A DNA stretch of 64,000 bases, taken from Lumbricus terrestris. Lineage: Eukaryota; Annelida; Clitellata; Crassiclitellata; Lumbricidae. Within the stretch, counting starts at the first letter, position 1. Each line of letters opens with the position of its first letter. The notes under the pieces are model-generated. The model was not told the origin of the DNA, did not search any database, and saw nothing but the letters and a program-made list of their open reading frames with translations. Shown here piece after piece: positions 34,696-45,268 of the stretch. The DNA lies in the NCBI GenBank assembly GCA_949752735.1, contig OX457036.1, positions 5,177,676 through 5,241,675 of the forward strand. Reading direction: 5' to 3'. The position numbers and the translations under genes are program-made.

Positions 34696-35431
34696 TCTAT
34701 CGGCTAAAAATCGAGAAATTAGGATTATTGGTTCTTCTCAATGAAACCATAACAATATATTGACGTTGAGCAGATCTCCATTCATCAACGGCATATTTCT
34801 TAACTCTCAATTTAACATAATTTCTCCGCTCTCAGTGTTCATAAGGGCAAGTGGTGATTATTGCTGAAGATCCAAGACCCAGCTCATAAAGTATCTGAAT
34901 ACACATTTTGTCTGTCGTTGAAGCCTCATGTGACCATTTTAATGTCTCATAAATTTCAATTTCACGGTTTTAATAGCAAAATTTGAATCGGAAAATTCTT
35001 TATTTGCAACTTCATAGTCACCTTGCCAAATGTCACAGTGACGTGCAGCTATTTTGGTACATGTTTCTTTTCTAAATAGTAACAATAATGACTATCTGGC
35101 AATATCAAGTACATTTGACAATAATTATTTGAGATGTGACTTAATAAAATGGTTTATTGTTAAGTTTTGTTGCGTTATTTTTTTGGATTGTCAAAAAACA
35201 AATGGTGGGCTCACTAGAAGTGATTAACTTTTGTTCTGCTTCAAATATTTCGATGAACTTTGGCTACTGTAGCCTACGTAGATATCAATTACCTTTAAGC
35301 CAGTAAAAGTTGATTTGAAAATCTTATTTTTTGCCAAAATGTTGGCAAAAATCCGTAAGGAATTACTTTTGTTTGGCCACCCTGTATAGGTCAACTTTAC
35401 ACCATTTCAATTCTCACAGAGAAAACGCTTT

Positions 35432-35809
35432 GGTACTATAATTTTAATTCACCCGAATTAATTTCGAATTTATTTCAGTGGTAATGTATGCGTATCGTGT
35501 ACAATAGAATCTTCAAGTTGGATTGGCACAAAATCATTTTACTGAAATGGAAGCTGGATCGTTGAAAATGTTCTTGTCTAAATTGAAGCTGGATTGATGA
35601 AACATACTTGCTATTTAAATGGAAGTTGGATGGATACAAGCAATTGTTGCTACTTAAATAGAAGCTGGACTGATTAAACGAAGTTTTTGACTAAATGGTA
35701 GAGGGAAAATATTTGTTATCTAAATAGAAGTCGGATTGATAAAAGCGGGTATGCGGGCTTTACTGAAATAAATCCGAAATTAATTCGGGTGAATTAAAAT
35801 TATAGTACC
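35432..35809. mobile_element. Core-minisatellite element, GGTACTATAATTTTAATTC ends
   Basis: Termini of about 48 bp are near-perfect inverted copies. Targets are AACGCTTT and AACGCCTTT (one indel). The interior holds about five copies of the core in reverse (GAAGCTGGATNGATGAAA). Confidence 0.85.
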
Positions 35810-36070
35810 AACGCCTTTCCACTCTTTGCTATACGTTCATACATCTATATCAAACGGCAGAGGCTGGTAATTAGTTCCGAATTACTTTTCGAAGTCTAGA
35901 AAAACGTCTGTCGTGCAGTTAAGTTTAGAGTAAGAGAATTTCGAACATGACGGACAGTCCTTTAGCCCATGTTTCCTGAATATGCCAATACATAATTATT
36001 ACATGCGACGTTGAATGTAATTTTTTTAAACAGATCAAGCATAATTATAATGACCTACACAATAAAAATG

Positions 36071-36547
36071 GGTAATCTATCGTTTTAACGGAATTAATTA
36101 TTTGCCATTTTGTCCACTATCGTTTTAACGGAATTAATTATTCGCCATTGCATGGGATATAGCGATGATGGCATACAAGTTGGATTGACAAAAAGAATTC
36201 TTGCTAAATAGAAGTCGGATTGATGAAATAATTTTTCACGCAACAGAAGTGGGATTTGCGAAAACATTTTTGCTGAAATTGGAGCTGGATTGATGAAAAA
36301 TAATTGTTATTTAAATAGAAATTGAATTGATAAAAAACTGTTATTGTTGAAATAGAAGCTGGATTAGTTAAATGAAATCTTGACTAAATGGAAACCTGAT
36401 TGATGATAATGATTTATGCCAAAGTAGAAGCCGGAATGTTGAAAAATAATGATGCTGCGACTGCCCAAAAATTTCGTATAATTTATTCCGCTATTCCGTT
36501 TTCCGAAATGAGAAAAATAATTAATTCCGTTAAAACGATAGATTACC
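36071..36547. mobile_element. Core-minisatellite element, GGTAATCTATCGTTTTAACG ends
   Basis: Inverted ends of about 32 bp start GGTAATCTATCGTTTTAACG; the left end carries a second partial TIR copy at 36112-36145. 8-bp duplication TAAAAATG (36063-36070, 36548-36555). Reverse cores fill 36180-36440. Confidence 0.9.
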
Positions 36548-36639
36548 TAAAAATGTTCGATGACGCACCGTAAATTTTCATTTGTATTATTTGTATTACA
36601 AATTTACAATATATAATAGTTAATTTATCGTATTTACCC

Positions 36640-36880
36640 GCAGTTGTTGACCCGCCGCCATTATTGTCTTGGTTGCCAGATACCGGCGGTTTTTGGTCGC
36701 TAAATCACTGTAAAAAGTAGCCAAAGAGTAACACGATAACGATTACAATTATAATATAATTATAATAATAATCTTTTCTTTATAATTCACTCTCGCAAAC
36801 GCAGCATGATTTTGAAACAATGAAACATGAAACAATCTTAATTAACGTCAATCTTAACAACAATCACAACTGGAACGTGA
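36640..36880. repeat. Duplicated upstream block (unit 3)
   Basis: TTTACCCGCAGTTGTTGACC, GCCGCCATTATTGTC and AACAATGAAACATGAAACAA, closely matching 23330-23590. Confidence 0.72.
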
Positions 36881-37954
36881 CCTTCGTGCAGGGCCGCATT
36901 AAGGCTAGGGCGGGCCCGGGTGCTGTGGTAACCTTGCGGGCCCTCCTCTCAGTCTTCTGTCAGCCACTGGTCTACCATGGCAATGTTCTCCAACACGCAT
37001 GTAATTACACCGTGTTTACTAATGAGTATACACTATACAGTAGTGTGGTCCTCAAAAATTATTTTTCAAATTTCTTTGATGGTACCTTCTCATTCTGTTA
37101 CCTTGCCTTAGTAGTGAATAAGTGTAAAATTTCAGCCTGATTGGTTGATATTTAGTGGTCGCGCAATGCTTCTGACTTTTCACTATTCGTGACAATGCCG
37201 AAAAATAACCAAATGACAGCATTTAAAGTATATGGACAAGAACTCATTCAGAATTTAGATTTTATAAAATAAACTGATCATTATAGACTGCATAAGAGAT
37301 TGGGTGGCATATAAATCTAGTGAATGCTGATATAAAGTCAATTATTTAGTCATAAAATAATTTTTTTTAAATTGTAGTTACGGCAGCCATATGTTGAACA
37401 TAGGGTTTTTGATTGTTGGAGTCTCAGCAGAATGCCTAACGCATACTTCACTGCGTCAAGGATATGAGCTCTGTGCTCAGATACAACTTGCACTAGATAG
37501 CCTATTTCTACCCTTCATTTTTAGTGGTGAATGATTTGTTTTCTTGAATGCGTTTACAACCCCTCCCGGCTTCGACGTTTACAACCCTGACACTCTTTGT
37601 GCACTGTTTTGCCTTCTGACAATCCTGATTTTGTTTCCATTGTTCAGTATCAATCTCAGTTAGGAACTTTTATGGCGGTTCTGCTACCTGTAGGAAGTTC
37701 AAAGGATTCACCGTCCCAAAATCTTCCACCTGTGAATACATGGCTCACCTACAACTTGAATGTGTGTTTCAGACGTTCGTTTCGTTCTTGAATTTGAGAT
37801 GCCCTGGCCATCTTCTGCTGGATATGTTCGATGGTTGATGGCCTGGTGTCAACAGACCAAGGCTACCTTTTCCTCACACACATGATTATTACAAATCCTT
37901 AGAAAGAGCTTTGGCGGTTGCTGCGGAAATGACATGTGTCTTGATACCAGTAGC

Positions 37955-38687
37955 CATAGGCGGAGACTTGGTCCAGAAGTTGAGGGGTGGGACGAATAAG
38001 CCGCCGAAGGACGATCGCCGAGAGACGGCTGAGTCATCGACGACATTTTCATCGACCATATTTCTGACGCCCCTTTTTTAGTCGTTTTGTCGAAAATCTA
38101 ATGAAAATATACTAGTTTCTCAACCAAAATGGCTGGTGACCTTCTTTTTCTACCCTACTTATATTTTAACAGATTTGCCGATATTATCCTAACACGCTCA
38201 TAATATGTGTGGCGCGGTGGTGCAGTGGTGGCGTTGTTGCCTTGAAGCCGGAAGTTTCGATGCTGGAGTCGCTGTTGAGCAAGATGGAGTAGAACGAGGT
38301 TGAAGTCGACGGAACGTCTGAACGAGTAACATGATCCGATCGAACAGAGTCTCAATCATTGCAACCTCGCTCATCATTGCAACCTACAAGTCGCCGCGTA
38401 GGGACCTTGGGCAAGTCCTCCACTCGCAATTGCTCAGCGCTTCGGCGTGAAACTCCGATGCAGTGTCCGCTCCAAAGTCGGGAGCGCCTCTGAGTAGAGA
38501 GCTTGACGAGGCGCTATAACAAGTGCACATACATACATACAAAGAAACAAAATCCTCAAAATTTCGGATGCTATTTTTGGTATATTTCTGAACTTTTGGG
38601 ATATATGAGCATGTGTTTGTGGTGGGGGGAACAGTTCCCCACCACAAACATTGGTTTGTTTCTAGTAGGCCATAAGTCTCCGCCCAT
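37955..38687. mobile_element. hAT-like MITE, CATAGGCGGAGAC ends, split by a SINE
   Basis: CATAGGCGGAGACTTGG at the left and AAGTCTCCGCCCAT at the right, with the direct repeat ACCAGTAGC on both sides. It holds SINE family B at 38212-38545. Confidence 0.75.
38212..38545 (+). mobile_element. tRNA-derived SINE, family B, with internal insert
   Basis: GGCGCGGTGGTGCAGTGGTG head, then about 100 bp of extra sequence near 38262-38385, the GCAATTGCTCAGCGCTTCGG block and the 3' end GGGAGCGCCTCTGAGTAG, GAGGCGCTATAACAAGTG and an ACATACAT tail. Confidence 0.8.
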
Positions 38688-39649
38688 ACCAGTAGCATGC
38701 TGGCAATGTATCAAATAGCTGCTTTGCAGTATTACCAGGAAGGATCTTCCCATCCATCGAAAGCATTAGGCCTACTATCAACTTAGCAACAAGTACATCC
38801 GTTAATTTATCCCTTCCCTCTTATTATTTAAAAAATGACCCAAAGGTCATGTATAACCTTATTTTAAAAAGCATTTCATTAAATGAATAATAACATCAGC
38901 TTCTCTCTACAGACTGAAGTAAGCAATGCGTAGGCCTATATGACAACCTTTATCACTAAATCACAAACGAATGTTGACATAATGTACAGTTGTGGTGCTG
39001 CAATATATGTCACCTTGTCGCGCGACCTCTAAACTTTGAGCAATTTCATTAAAATTTGGTAGGAATCATTGACACATGATGCATAACAAAATAAAAGGGT
39101 ACCGTCACGAATTTTTCAAACTTTATTTTTTCCCACAGCTCTGTGGACCACACAGCCAAGGGATACTTTTCCATTGGTAAGCATGTAATTGTTTCCAAGG
39201 AAAAGTTTCCTACACTAGTAGATATAAGTCTACAATACGTGACAGAAGGAACGAACGACTAGATTCTTCAATTGTTATTTATATTTATAAGCCCTATATG
39301 CCTATATGATCCTTCCAGTTGATTTTCTTCATTGTTCCCCACGTCCACATTTCGAAGACCTCCAGTCTACTTATCAGGCGCGGATTTAGAGGGGGGCGGA
39401 GCCGGCGTACGCCCCCCCTAAACCAGCAAATGTTCTCAAACTAAACTGACCTAAAACTAATATAATTACAATTTGGGAATAGGATGTTTGAAGTAGCTGA
39501 ACCGGCAGAATGGAGCTCTCTTACCGGAGCTCTCTTACCTACTTACCTGAGTTGCTAGCAGACGTTGCCCACGTGACCAATGACTTTTGCCGTGACGTCA
39601 TTCACAAAGTTCAAAATTTACGTATATAGAAATTGGTCAATTTAAAAAT

Positions 39650-39719
39650 ATGTCTAGTGGTCCGCCGTCAAAACGGCTTAAACAAGCAGTTTTATTCGCG
39701 AATAAGCCGACTGCCGTTG
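39650..39719 (+). CDS. Candidate first exon of a transposon gene
   Basis: Starts MSSGPPSKRLKQAVLFANKP and stops at a GTAAGA donor after four more residues. Short P-P-x-K-R-x-K-Q leaders are common at the start of hAT/TTF-type transposon proteins (family knowledge). No later exon was identified. Confidence 0.35.
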
Positions 39720-40132
39720 GTAAGACATAAGCCTATCTTAGGCCTAAATCTAAAAAAGATGGCATATTATTATCATTATAATTTTGAAATTCGTCGTGCT
39801 GATTATCGCCGCCGAAAGCGTTCAGCTGCCGATATTATTGACAAAAGCAAATCAAGGATATAGAACTAGGCCTACTCATATAATCATTCTCTTAGCGCTC
39901 AGTGGCGTGCGGTCCAGGTCGTTGGTTCGGTCCATGGATGAGGCGCATCCCTTGCTTATTGAATCTATTTTTATACAAATACTAGTGAATTCAATTTCTA
40001 TCATTACCATGTTAATTATCGTATGATAAATTGGCATCGACTATATTATTTTTATTTGGGAGCAGAAAGGGGGAGGGGCAAATTCCAAGGGGCCCGGCGG
40101 TGTGAGGGGGGCCCGGAGTGCCCGGGGAAAAA

Positions 40133-40185
40133 GTAAACAATGTAAGAAGTTTAACAAAATTTGTTAAACTTCTTACATTGTTTAC
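40133..40185. repeat. Perfect palindrome, 26-bp arms
   Basis: GTAAACAATGTAAGAAGTTT and six further bases, one central base, then the exact reverse complement. It abuts the next palindrome. Confidence 0.95.
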
Positions 40186-40251
40186 TCGCAATTCTACATG
40201 CAGAATGTCTTCGTATTTAATACGAAGACATTCTGCATGTAGAATTGCGAG
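40185..40251. repeat. Perfect palindrome, 33-bp arms
   Basis: The arm begins CTCGCAATTCTACATGCAGA; one central base separates perfect inverted arms. With 40133-40185 it makes an A'-A-B-B' arrangement. Confidence 0.95.
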
Positions 40252-40469
40252 TTTGAAAATTATTATTATTATACATTTATCAATGATATTGCAATATTTC
40301 AGCATTTGCACCAAAACATTTACCATTTCAGAACAACATAGTGCCGTTAAATCCCAAAGAAGATGGCAATTGTCTATTTTCATCAATTTCTGACCAAATG
40401 AAGCTATGTCTCTGCAAAAAAACATAAGTCCAGCTACAATAAGACATCGTTCAGTATCTTTGGGACCGA

Positions 40470-40800
40470 CGTGATAGTCTTACCTTGTTGGATGGCACTA
40501 CAGCACATCTGTCTGAAAAAGTTTCACATGGTGATGTTGAGTCTTACCTTCATGAAATGGCTCAGCCAGGCACTTTTGGTGACCACATAATGATACGAGG
40601 AGCCTGCTGCCTGTACCTTGTTCAGTTCACAATATTGTCTTCACTTGGTGATAATGCCACAGCTGTTGTGGCTCCTAATGAGTGAGAGTAGCACCATCAT
40701 GCCTGACTTGCCAATGTTGCTACTTGGACATATTGCAGAAGGCAAAGGAGACCATCACGGGAGCCTTGTTGGTGGCACAATTCAAGGACATCAAGTTAGA
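40470..40800 (+). pseudogene. OTU-like cysteine protease fragment
   Basis: Frame 1 (40485-40685) has VESYLHEMAQPGTFGDHIMI and an I-L-S-S-L-G-D block; after a frameshift near 40680 another frame gives LPMLLLGHIAEGKGDHHGSL. The order G-D-H-x-x-I then a hydrophobic-L-G-H strand and an H-x-G-S-L end resembles the C-terminal half of OTU domains, which occur in several transposon groups. The catalytic Cys region is missing. Confidence 0.5.
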
Positions 40801-41056
40801 CATTGGTGACATTATCAATGCCTACGCCAGAAAGCATCCAAGGAGAATGACACTGCTTAATCCACTGGCATGTGACACTTAATTATTTCCTTTTTGGATC
40901 AAGGGTTGCATGATCAAAACAGTAACCGATAACTGATTTATAATCGTTTCACTGTTAACCTTCAGTGGAGACCAGTGGTTTTATATGAGAAACTATATTT
41001 TTTAAAGTTCCATAACATTTTCTATAAAAAGGATCATTATAGTTTTGCGTGATCTA

Positions 41057-41065
<9 letters not shown>

Positions 41066-41087
<22 letters not shown>
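41066..41087. repeat. TA microsatellite
   Basis: Short TA run near the right end of the element 39375-41149. Confidence 0.85.
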
Positions 41088-41091
<4 letters not shown>

Positions 41092-41682
41092 GGGATTGGA
41101 TTGGTAGTATTTACGCCCCCCCTAACCAGAAATCCTGGATCCGCCCCTGCTTATAATTATATTGCTTGCTGTCATGGTTCATGTCTCAAATCCAAACAAC
41201 ACCACGTGCACTCCATGTCAATGTTTTATCATCCGTTTCTCTGGATTCCTGTGTTCTCTTTTGTAATTCTTACATTTAAATTTATAAGTTCGTTCTTCCT
41301 ATTTCCACGTCTAATAAAATATAGCATCATATTTCTTTCGCAAACTCCAATAATATCCTGGCAAACCAGGATAATCTTCTTGCACCAATTATAAGGTCTA
41401 GGAATTATGGGTGAAGAGTAGGCCTACACAGTGAAAGAGATCGAGACAAAGGAAGTGGGTAGGATACAGGCTGAGGGCAGATTCACTGCGAAGAACGGTC
41501 AGCGTCGGTCATGAAGGGAAAATGAAGGGAAGCGAACAAGAGGAGCACCACCACAGCTTATACTGGATTGGATAATAACAAATGGATAGGCCTATGAAAA
41601 GTTTGAGGAAGAAACATCGGACATTTCAGCCAGCCTCGGAGACAGAAAACTAGAGAAGATGATAATATATAATAGGTTTAAG

Positions 41683-41840
41683 CATGGGCGGAGTTTATCA
41701 GGGGTAGGGGGGGGCCTAAGCCCACCAAAGAAGACCCAAATTCATTTTTTTACCGTGTAAATGGTATCTTTTCCCGGACTTAGCCCCCCCCACAAGAAGG
41801 CTTTAGCTCCTCCAAGAACGGAAACCAAACTCCGCCCATG
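41683..41840. mobile_element. hAT-like MITE, CATGGGCGGAGTTT ends
   Basis: Inverted CATGGGCGGAGTTT and AAACTCCGCCCATG; 8-bp duplication GGTTTAAG (41675-41682, 41841-41848). Confidence 0.9.
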
Positions 41841-41981
41841 GGTTTAAGAAAAAAGAGTTAGGCCCTATCCAATAACAAGTCTTCTAACGTTATTTCTGTT
41901 ATTATTTTAAAGAAGCCAGTCAAAATGATTGACCCGCATGGCCTAATTTAAGATAGCCCATCACTGTTGATATTTCCCAAA

Positions 41982-42194
41982 CAGGGCCGGATTAAGGCAT
42001 GCTCAGCCTGTTCGGCAGAATAGGGGACCCCACACTTTAGGGGGCCCCACACATGCGGGAAAAAATTTCCGATTTTCTAAAGATTTTTAACAAAATTAAT
42101 TTCAACCAAACGACTAAAAAGGTCATCAAAATTTTTGGCCGAAGATCCGCAAAAATTTTACAAACAGGGCCCCACATTTCTTAATCCGGCCCTG
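41982..42194. mobile_element. hAT-like MITE, CAGGGCCGGATTAAGG ends
   Basis: Inverted CAGGGCCGGATTAAGG and CTTAATCCGGCCCTG; targets TTCCCAAA and TTCCCAGA differ by one base. Confidence 0.87.
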
Positions 42195-42547
42195 TTCCCA
42201 GAGATAAATTTGCAATAACAATAAGTTCATGCGATTTCAACCAATTCATAAGCTGGAGCTAATAAATCGGATGTGTGGGAGAACTTTCCAAAATCTCATC
42301 GACGATAACTTTCATTATTGTTCCAGTATTCTTGCTAAGAAATTTCATCATTTCCGAAAATGCGGGCCCCTAAAGCTGCGGGCCCGGGTGCTGCAGCACC
42401 CTTAGCACCTACCTTAATGCGGGCCTGCCTTCGTGACAACACATTAGGCAGTAACAAACTAGCCTACAATGAATGGATTGGTTTCGGATGCTGCTGGCAT
42501 CAACGCATTGCTTAGGGATCTGGTATGTGTTCTTTGAACATCCTAAC

Positions 42548-43156
42548 GGGTTCCACGACAACTCGTCTACCGACAACTCGTCTGCCGACAACTCGTCTCC
42601 GGACAATTGGTCTAACGACAACTGGTCTACAGACAAATAGTATTGATGAAATAGAAGCTGGATTTATGAAAATGGTTTCTTAGCTTAAATGGAAGCTGGA
42701 TGGATGATTTTATTCATGTATTTCGACATGCATCCAGTTTCTACTTCAGATCTAAAAATACCTTCATCCAGCTTCTATTTCTCACCCGTTATTTTCGTCA
42801 ATCCAGCTTCTATTTCAGATATAAAGAATACCCTCAACCAGCTTCCATTACTTAAGCGTTTTTCATCAATCCAGCTTCTATTTCAGATCAAGAAATACTT
42901 TCATCCAGCCTTTATTTCTCATACGTTATTTTCGTCAATCCAGCTTCTATTTCACCTGTAAAAGAGCCATCATCCAGATTTCATTTCTCTTGCGTTTTTT
43001 CATCAATCCAACCTCCATTTCACCTGTAAAAACTTTCATCCAGCTTCCATTTCTCAAGCGCTGGATCAGTTGTCTGTAGACCAGTTGTCGTAGACGAATT
43101 GTCCGGAGACCACTTGTCGTTAGACGAGTTGTCGGTAGACGAGTTGTCGTGACACC
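42548..43156. mobile_element. Word-repeat, core-minisatellite element (CGACAACTCGTCTAC)
   Basis: Each end is an array of about six 15-bp words (CGACAACTCGTCTAC variants), mutually inverted. The 8-bp target ATCCTAAC lies at 42540-42547 and 43157-43164; the related LINE at 23945 shows the empty site. The interior 42650-43065 holds about twelve ATCCAGCTTCTATTTC cores. The ATGTCG-free open frames are not genes. Confidence 0.88.
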
Positions 43157-43450
43157 ATCCTAACGGCCATCTCGAAACTCACACGTTCCGGAAACTGCAT
43201 GGCCAAATACGCTGATGACACTTACCTGTTAGAGTCAGCCGTGAACACTGAACAGTGACACTCGGTTAAAAAAGAATTAGATCACGTAGCTGAGTGGGCC
43301 CAACGCTGCAACCTGAGTCTTAATCGAAGAAAGATTCAGGAGATTGTGGTCACCGTCCAGGGAGATGAACGCTTGAGTTCGCTCCGGCAGAGTTGCCGGG
43401 TTTTATTTGGGTCCAAAGTTTGACAATTTTTTGAGTTGTGGTAACTGGAA
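43157..43450 (+). mobile_element. LINE (second family) RT fragment
   Basis: Closely matches 23945-24250, including GGAAACTGCATGGCCAAA and AAGAATTAGATCACGTA. It is truncated near a SINE remnant. Confidence 0.68.
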
Positions 43451-43489
43451 TAGAAGATTGTATAAAGCGCTTATGCGTCCAGGGAAAGC

Positions 43490-43830
43490 AGTGGGGTGGG
43501 GTTGCACATTGGTTAACATGCTGGTATGGAGAGCGAGAGGTAACGATTTCGAACCCCCGTTGGGCGGACATGCTTTGTAGGCTGCTATAAGCGACGTATA
43601 TCGCAGGCTGTCGGTTTGAAGGCCATTAATTTTATAAGCGCTTATGCGTCCAGGGAAGACAGCCGCTTTATTAATTTTCAAAATAATTTTTCCCCTTTAT
43701 TCAACAACCCGGTTGATAGAACGCAACCGGTGACAGTGTACACTTATGCAGTTGAACCAATTCACAAGAACGCAAATCAAATCTTAACTATACTAGCTAG
43801 ACACCCTGCTCCGCTCTCCCGTCACCTCAT
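43490..43830 (+). mobile_element. SINE family A copy and related tail sequence
   Basis: A box TTGGTTAACATGCTGG and B box ATTTCGAACCCCC followed by the family body. The adjoining 43690-43810 (inverted) repeats the tail-side sequence at 22400-22510. Confidence 0.68.
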
Positions 43831-43839
43831 CACTTAAAT

Positions 43840-45197
43840 TTGCAAGTAGCCATAATATTATTATGGCCATAGCTGTTTCCGTCGCAGCTGTTCATCTGAA
43901 ACTTTACAGCTATAGATAGAGTTCCACCATGACCCTCTCCACTCACACAGCACGCACAACGAACTGCAGGGGTGGCGTGGGTGCTGAGTGGCGGCGGAGT
44001 GAACCAGAATTTGCCGGGTAACCAAAATATGCGGCTTTCACAACTATTCACCTAAAACCTTAGAGGGCTACCAGGACCACCCCGCCCCACCAATCCCAAG
44101 CTGGCTATGTGGAATCTAGATGGAAACGAAGAACCAACATTTACCTCACAGGGTGAGGACTGTGTGTGGCGGAGCGGGAGTGATGGCAGGGAGGAGTCAG
44201 TTGAATGAGGCGGGGGCAGGGGTCGCAGTTGCGATAGGCCAGAATTTAATGGGCAGTGTCGGGCACCCATGCAGGAGCAGGGGGCTGGGTATTGCACCCG
44301 GCGATGCCCAGAAAATTTCGTTTTTCCCCGAAACCACTCCTCCCCCCACATCGGATTCCATTTTCACAAATCACTTTGCATAGAATTGAACCTGTCCTAA
44401 TCTCAAGTAGCAAAATTTATACAGCAGCAACTCTTAAAGTAAACCACTCTACATGTACTTCAATAACAGTTTCATGTAGCCTCTAATAACCACTGAAATA
44501 TGGATGGTCAACAAATAACTCAAAGATGTTTCTTAGGCACTGCCGCATTATCCAACACACTAAAAATCTATATTTTCGTATCCCATTAGAAACAACATTT
44601 TGATTGGAAGTCATCAGAATGGTGTTAACTATATGCTACTAAAAAGACAATCTGCGCAATATACCTATAAACTACGAATCAATTAAGTTCTAGCTAAATG
44701 CAATCAATTGGCAGTTTTCAATTGAGTATTAATTAATTTTAACAATCTCGAACTTTCTACGTGCATTGGCAGTTTTCAAATATTAATTTAACAATCTCGG
44801 ACTTTCTACATGTTCACGGTGAATCAGAAATTTTGCAACACAACTTACGTTACATGTAACGTTCCTGTTTTTAAGTGCCTAAAAAGGTTATAAGTAACAC
44901 ATAACATTACTTTCAGCAAACAATTAACACGGTCACCCAGACGCAAATGAATGCTCCTGTGAAACCCTACAAACAGACATGACTTGGAACACACCTAGAA
45001 CCTACTTGAAACTAAAAGGGAATTTAAATATTTTCTTATATTGCGTAGAGGTAAATAACGTTACATTCTATCCAAAGTCTGGTAAGATTGCAGGTAAATG
45101 CACCTTGATTAGCATAATAACTTCTGTTCATGCACCAATTCCTTAAAAGGTACGTCAAAAGGGTTTTTTACAACTGGAGGCTTTTGAAAGGCATGAG
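43840..45197. other. 3' flank of copy 4 (duplicated unit sequence)
   Basis: No gene is seen. The GC-rich part (43900-44230) and 44230-45190 match the flank of copy 3; 44690-44830 carries a short local duplication (CAGTTTTCAA and ATTTTAACAATCTCG twice). Confidence 0.68.
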
Positions 45198-45268
45198 TTA
45201 CGACGTGTTTGGATCTCCTGCAAAGTTCTTCTCATGTTGTTGCCGATGCCGTGCGGTCCAATCCAGCA
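45198..45268 (-). CDS. Copy 4, last exon (C)
   Basis: 71 bp after a CTTTGCAG acceptor; VLDWTARHRQQHEKNFAGDP and three more residues to TAA. Confidence 0.87.

Larger units (their letters stand above)
31798..35384. mobile_element. Tc1/mariner-like relic with long TIRs, carrying nested hAT elements
   Basis: The left end CAGGTGGGCAAAAACAGTA and the inverse of the right end CAGGGTGGCCAAACAAAAGT match. After removing 31828-34115 the inverted arms extend about 250 bp (34116-34365 against 35130-35384, sharing TCGAAATATTTGAA and AGAACAAAAGTTA). Minus-strand relics near 34380-34530 (DLPLEHINKDIKSFTKRPRT) resemble a Tc1-type transposase C terminus. TA duplication is visible only on the right. Confidence 0.7.
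39375..41149. mobile_element. DNA transposon relic, CAGGCGCGGATTTAG ends
   Basis: Inverted CAGGCGCGGATTTAGAGGGG and, read from the right, CAGGGGCGGATCCAGGA; adjoining ACGCCCCCCCTAA occurs at both ends. Direct repeat CTTAT on both sides (possible short duplication). It carries a small first-exon-like ORF, an OTU-like fragment and a double palindrome. Confidence 0.75.
36889..42427. mobile_element. 5.5-kb hAT-like element with at least five nested elements
   Basis: Outer ends CAGGGCCGCATTAAGGC and CCTTAATGCGGGCCTG are inverted, each flanked by a CCCGGGTGCTG motif. The 8-bp duplication CCTTCGTG (36881-36888, 42428-42435) dates it as one insertion. Nested inside are 37955-38687, 39375-41149, 41683-41840 and 41982-42194. 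No intact transposase is visible; 37140-37950 and 38700-39370 look non-coding. Confidence 0.8.
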
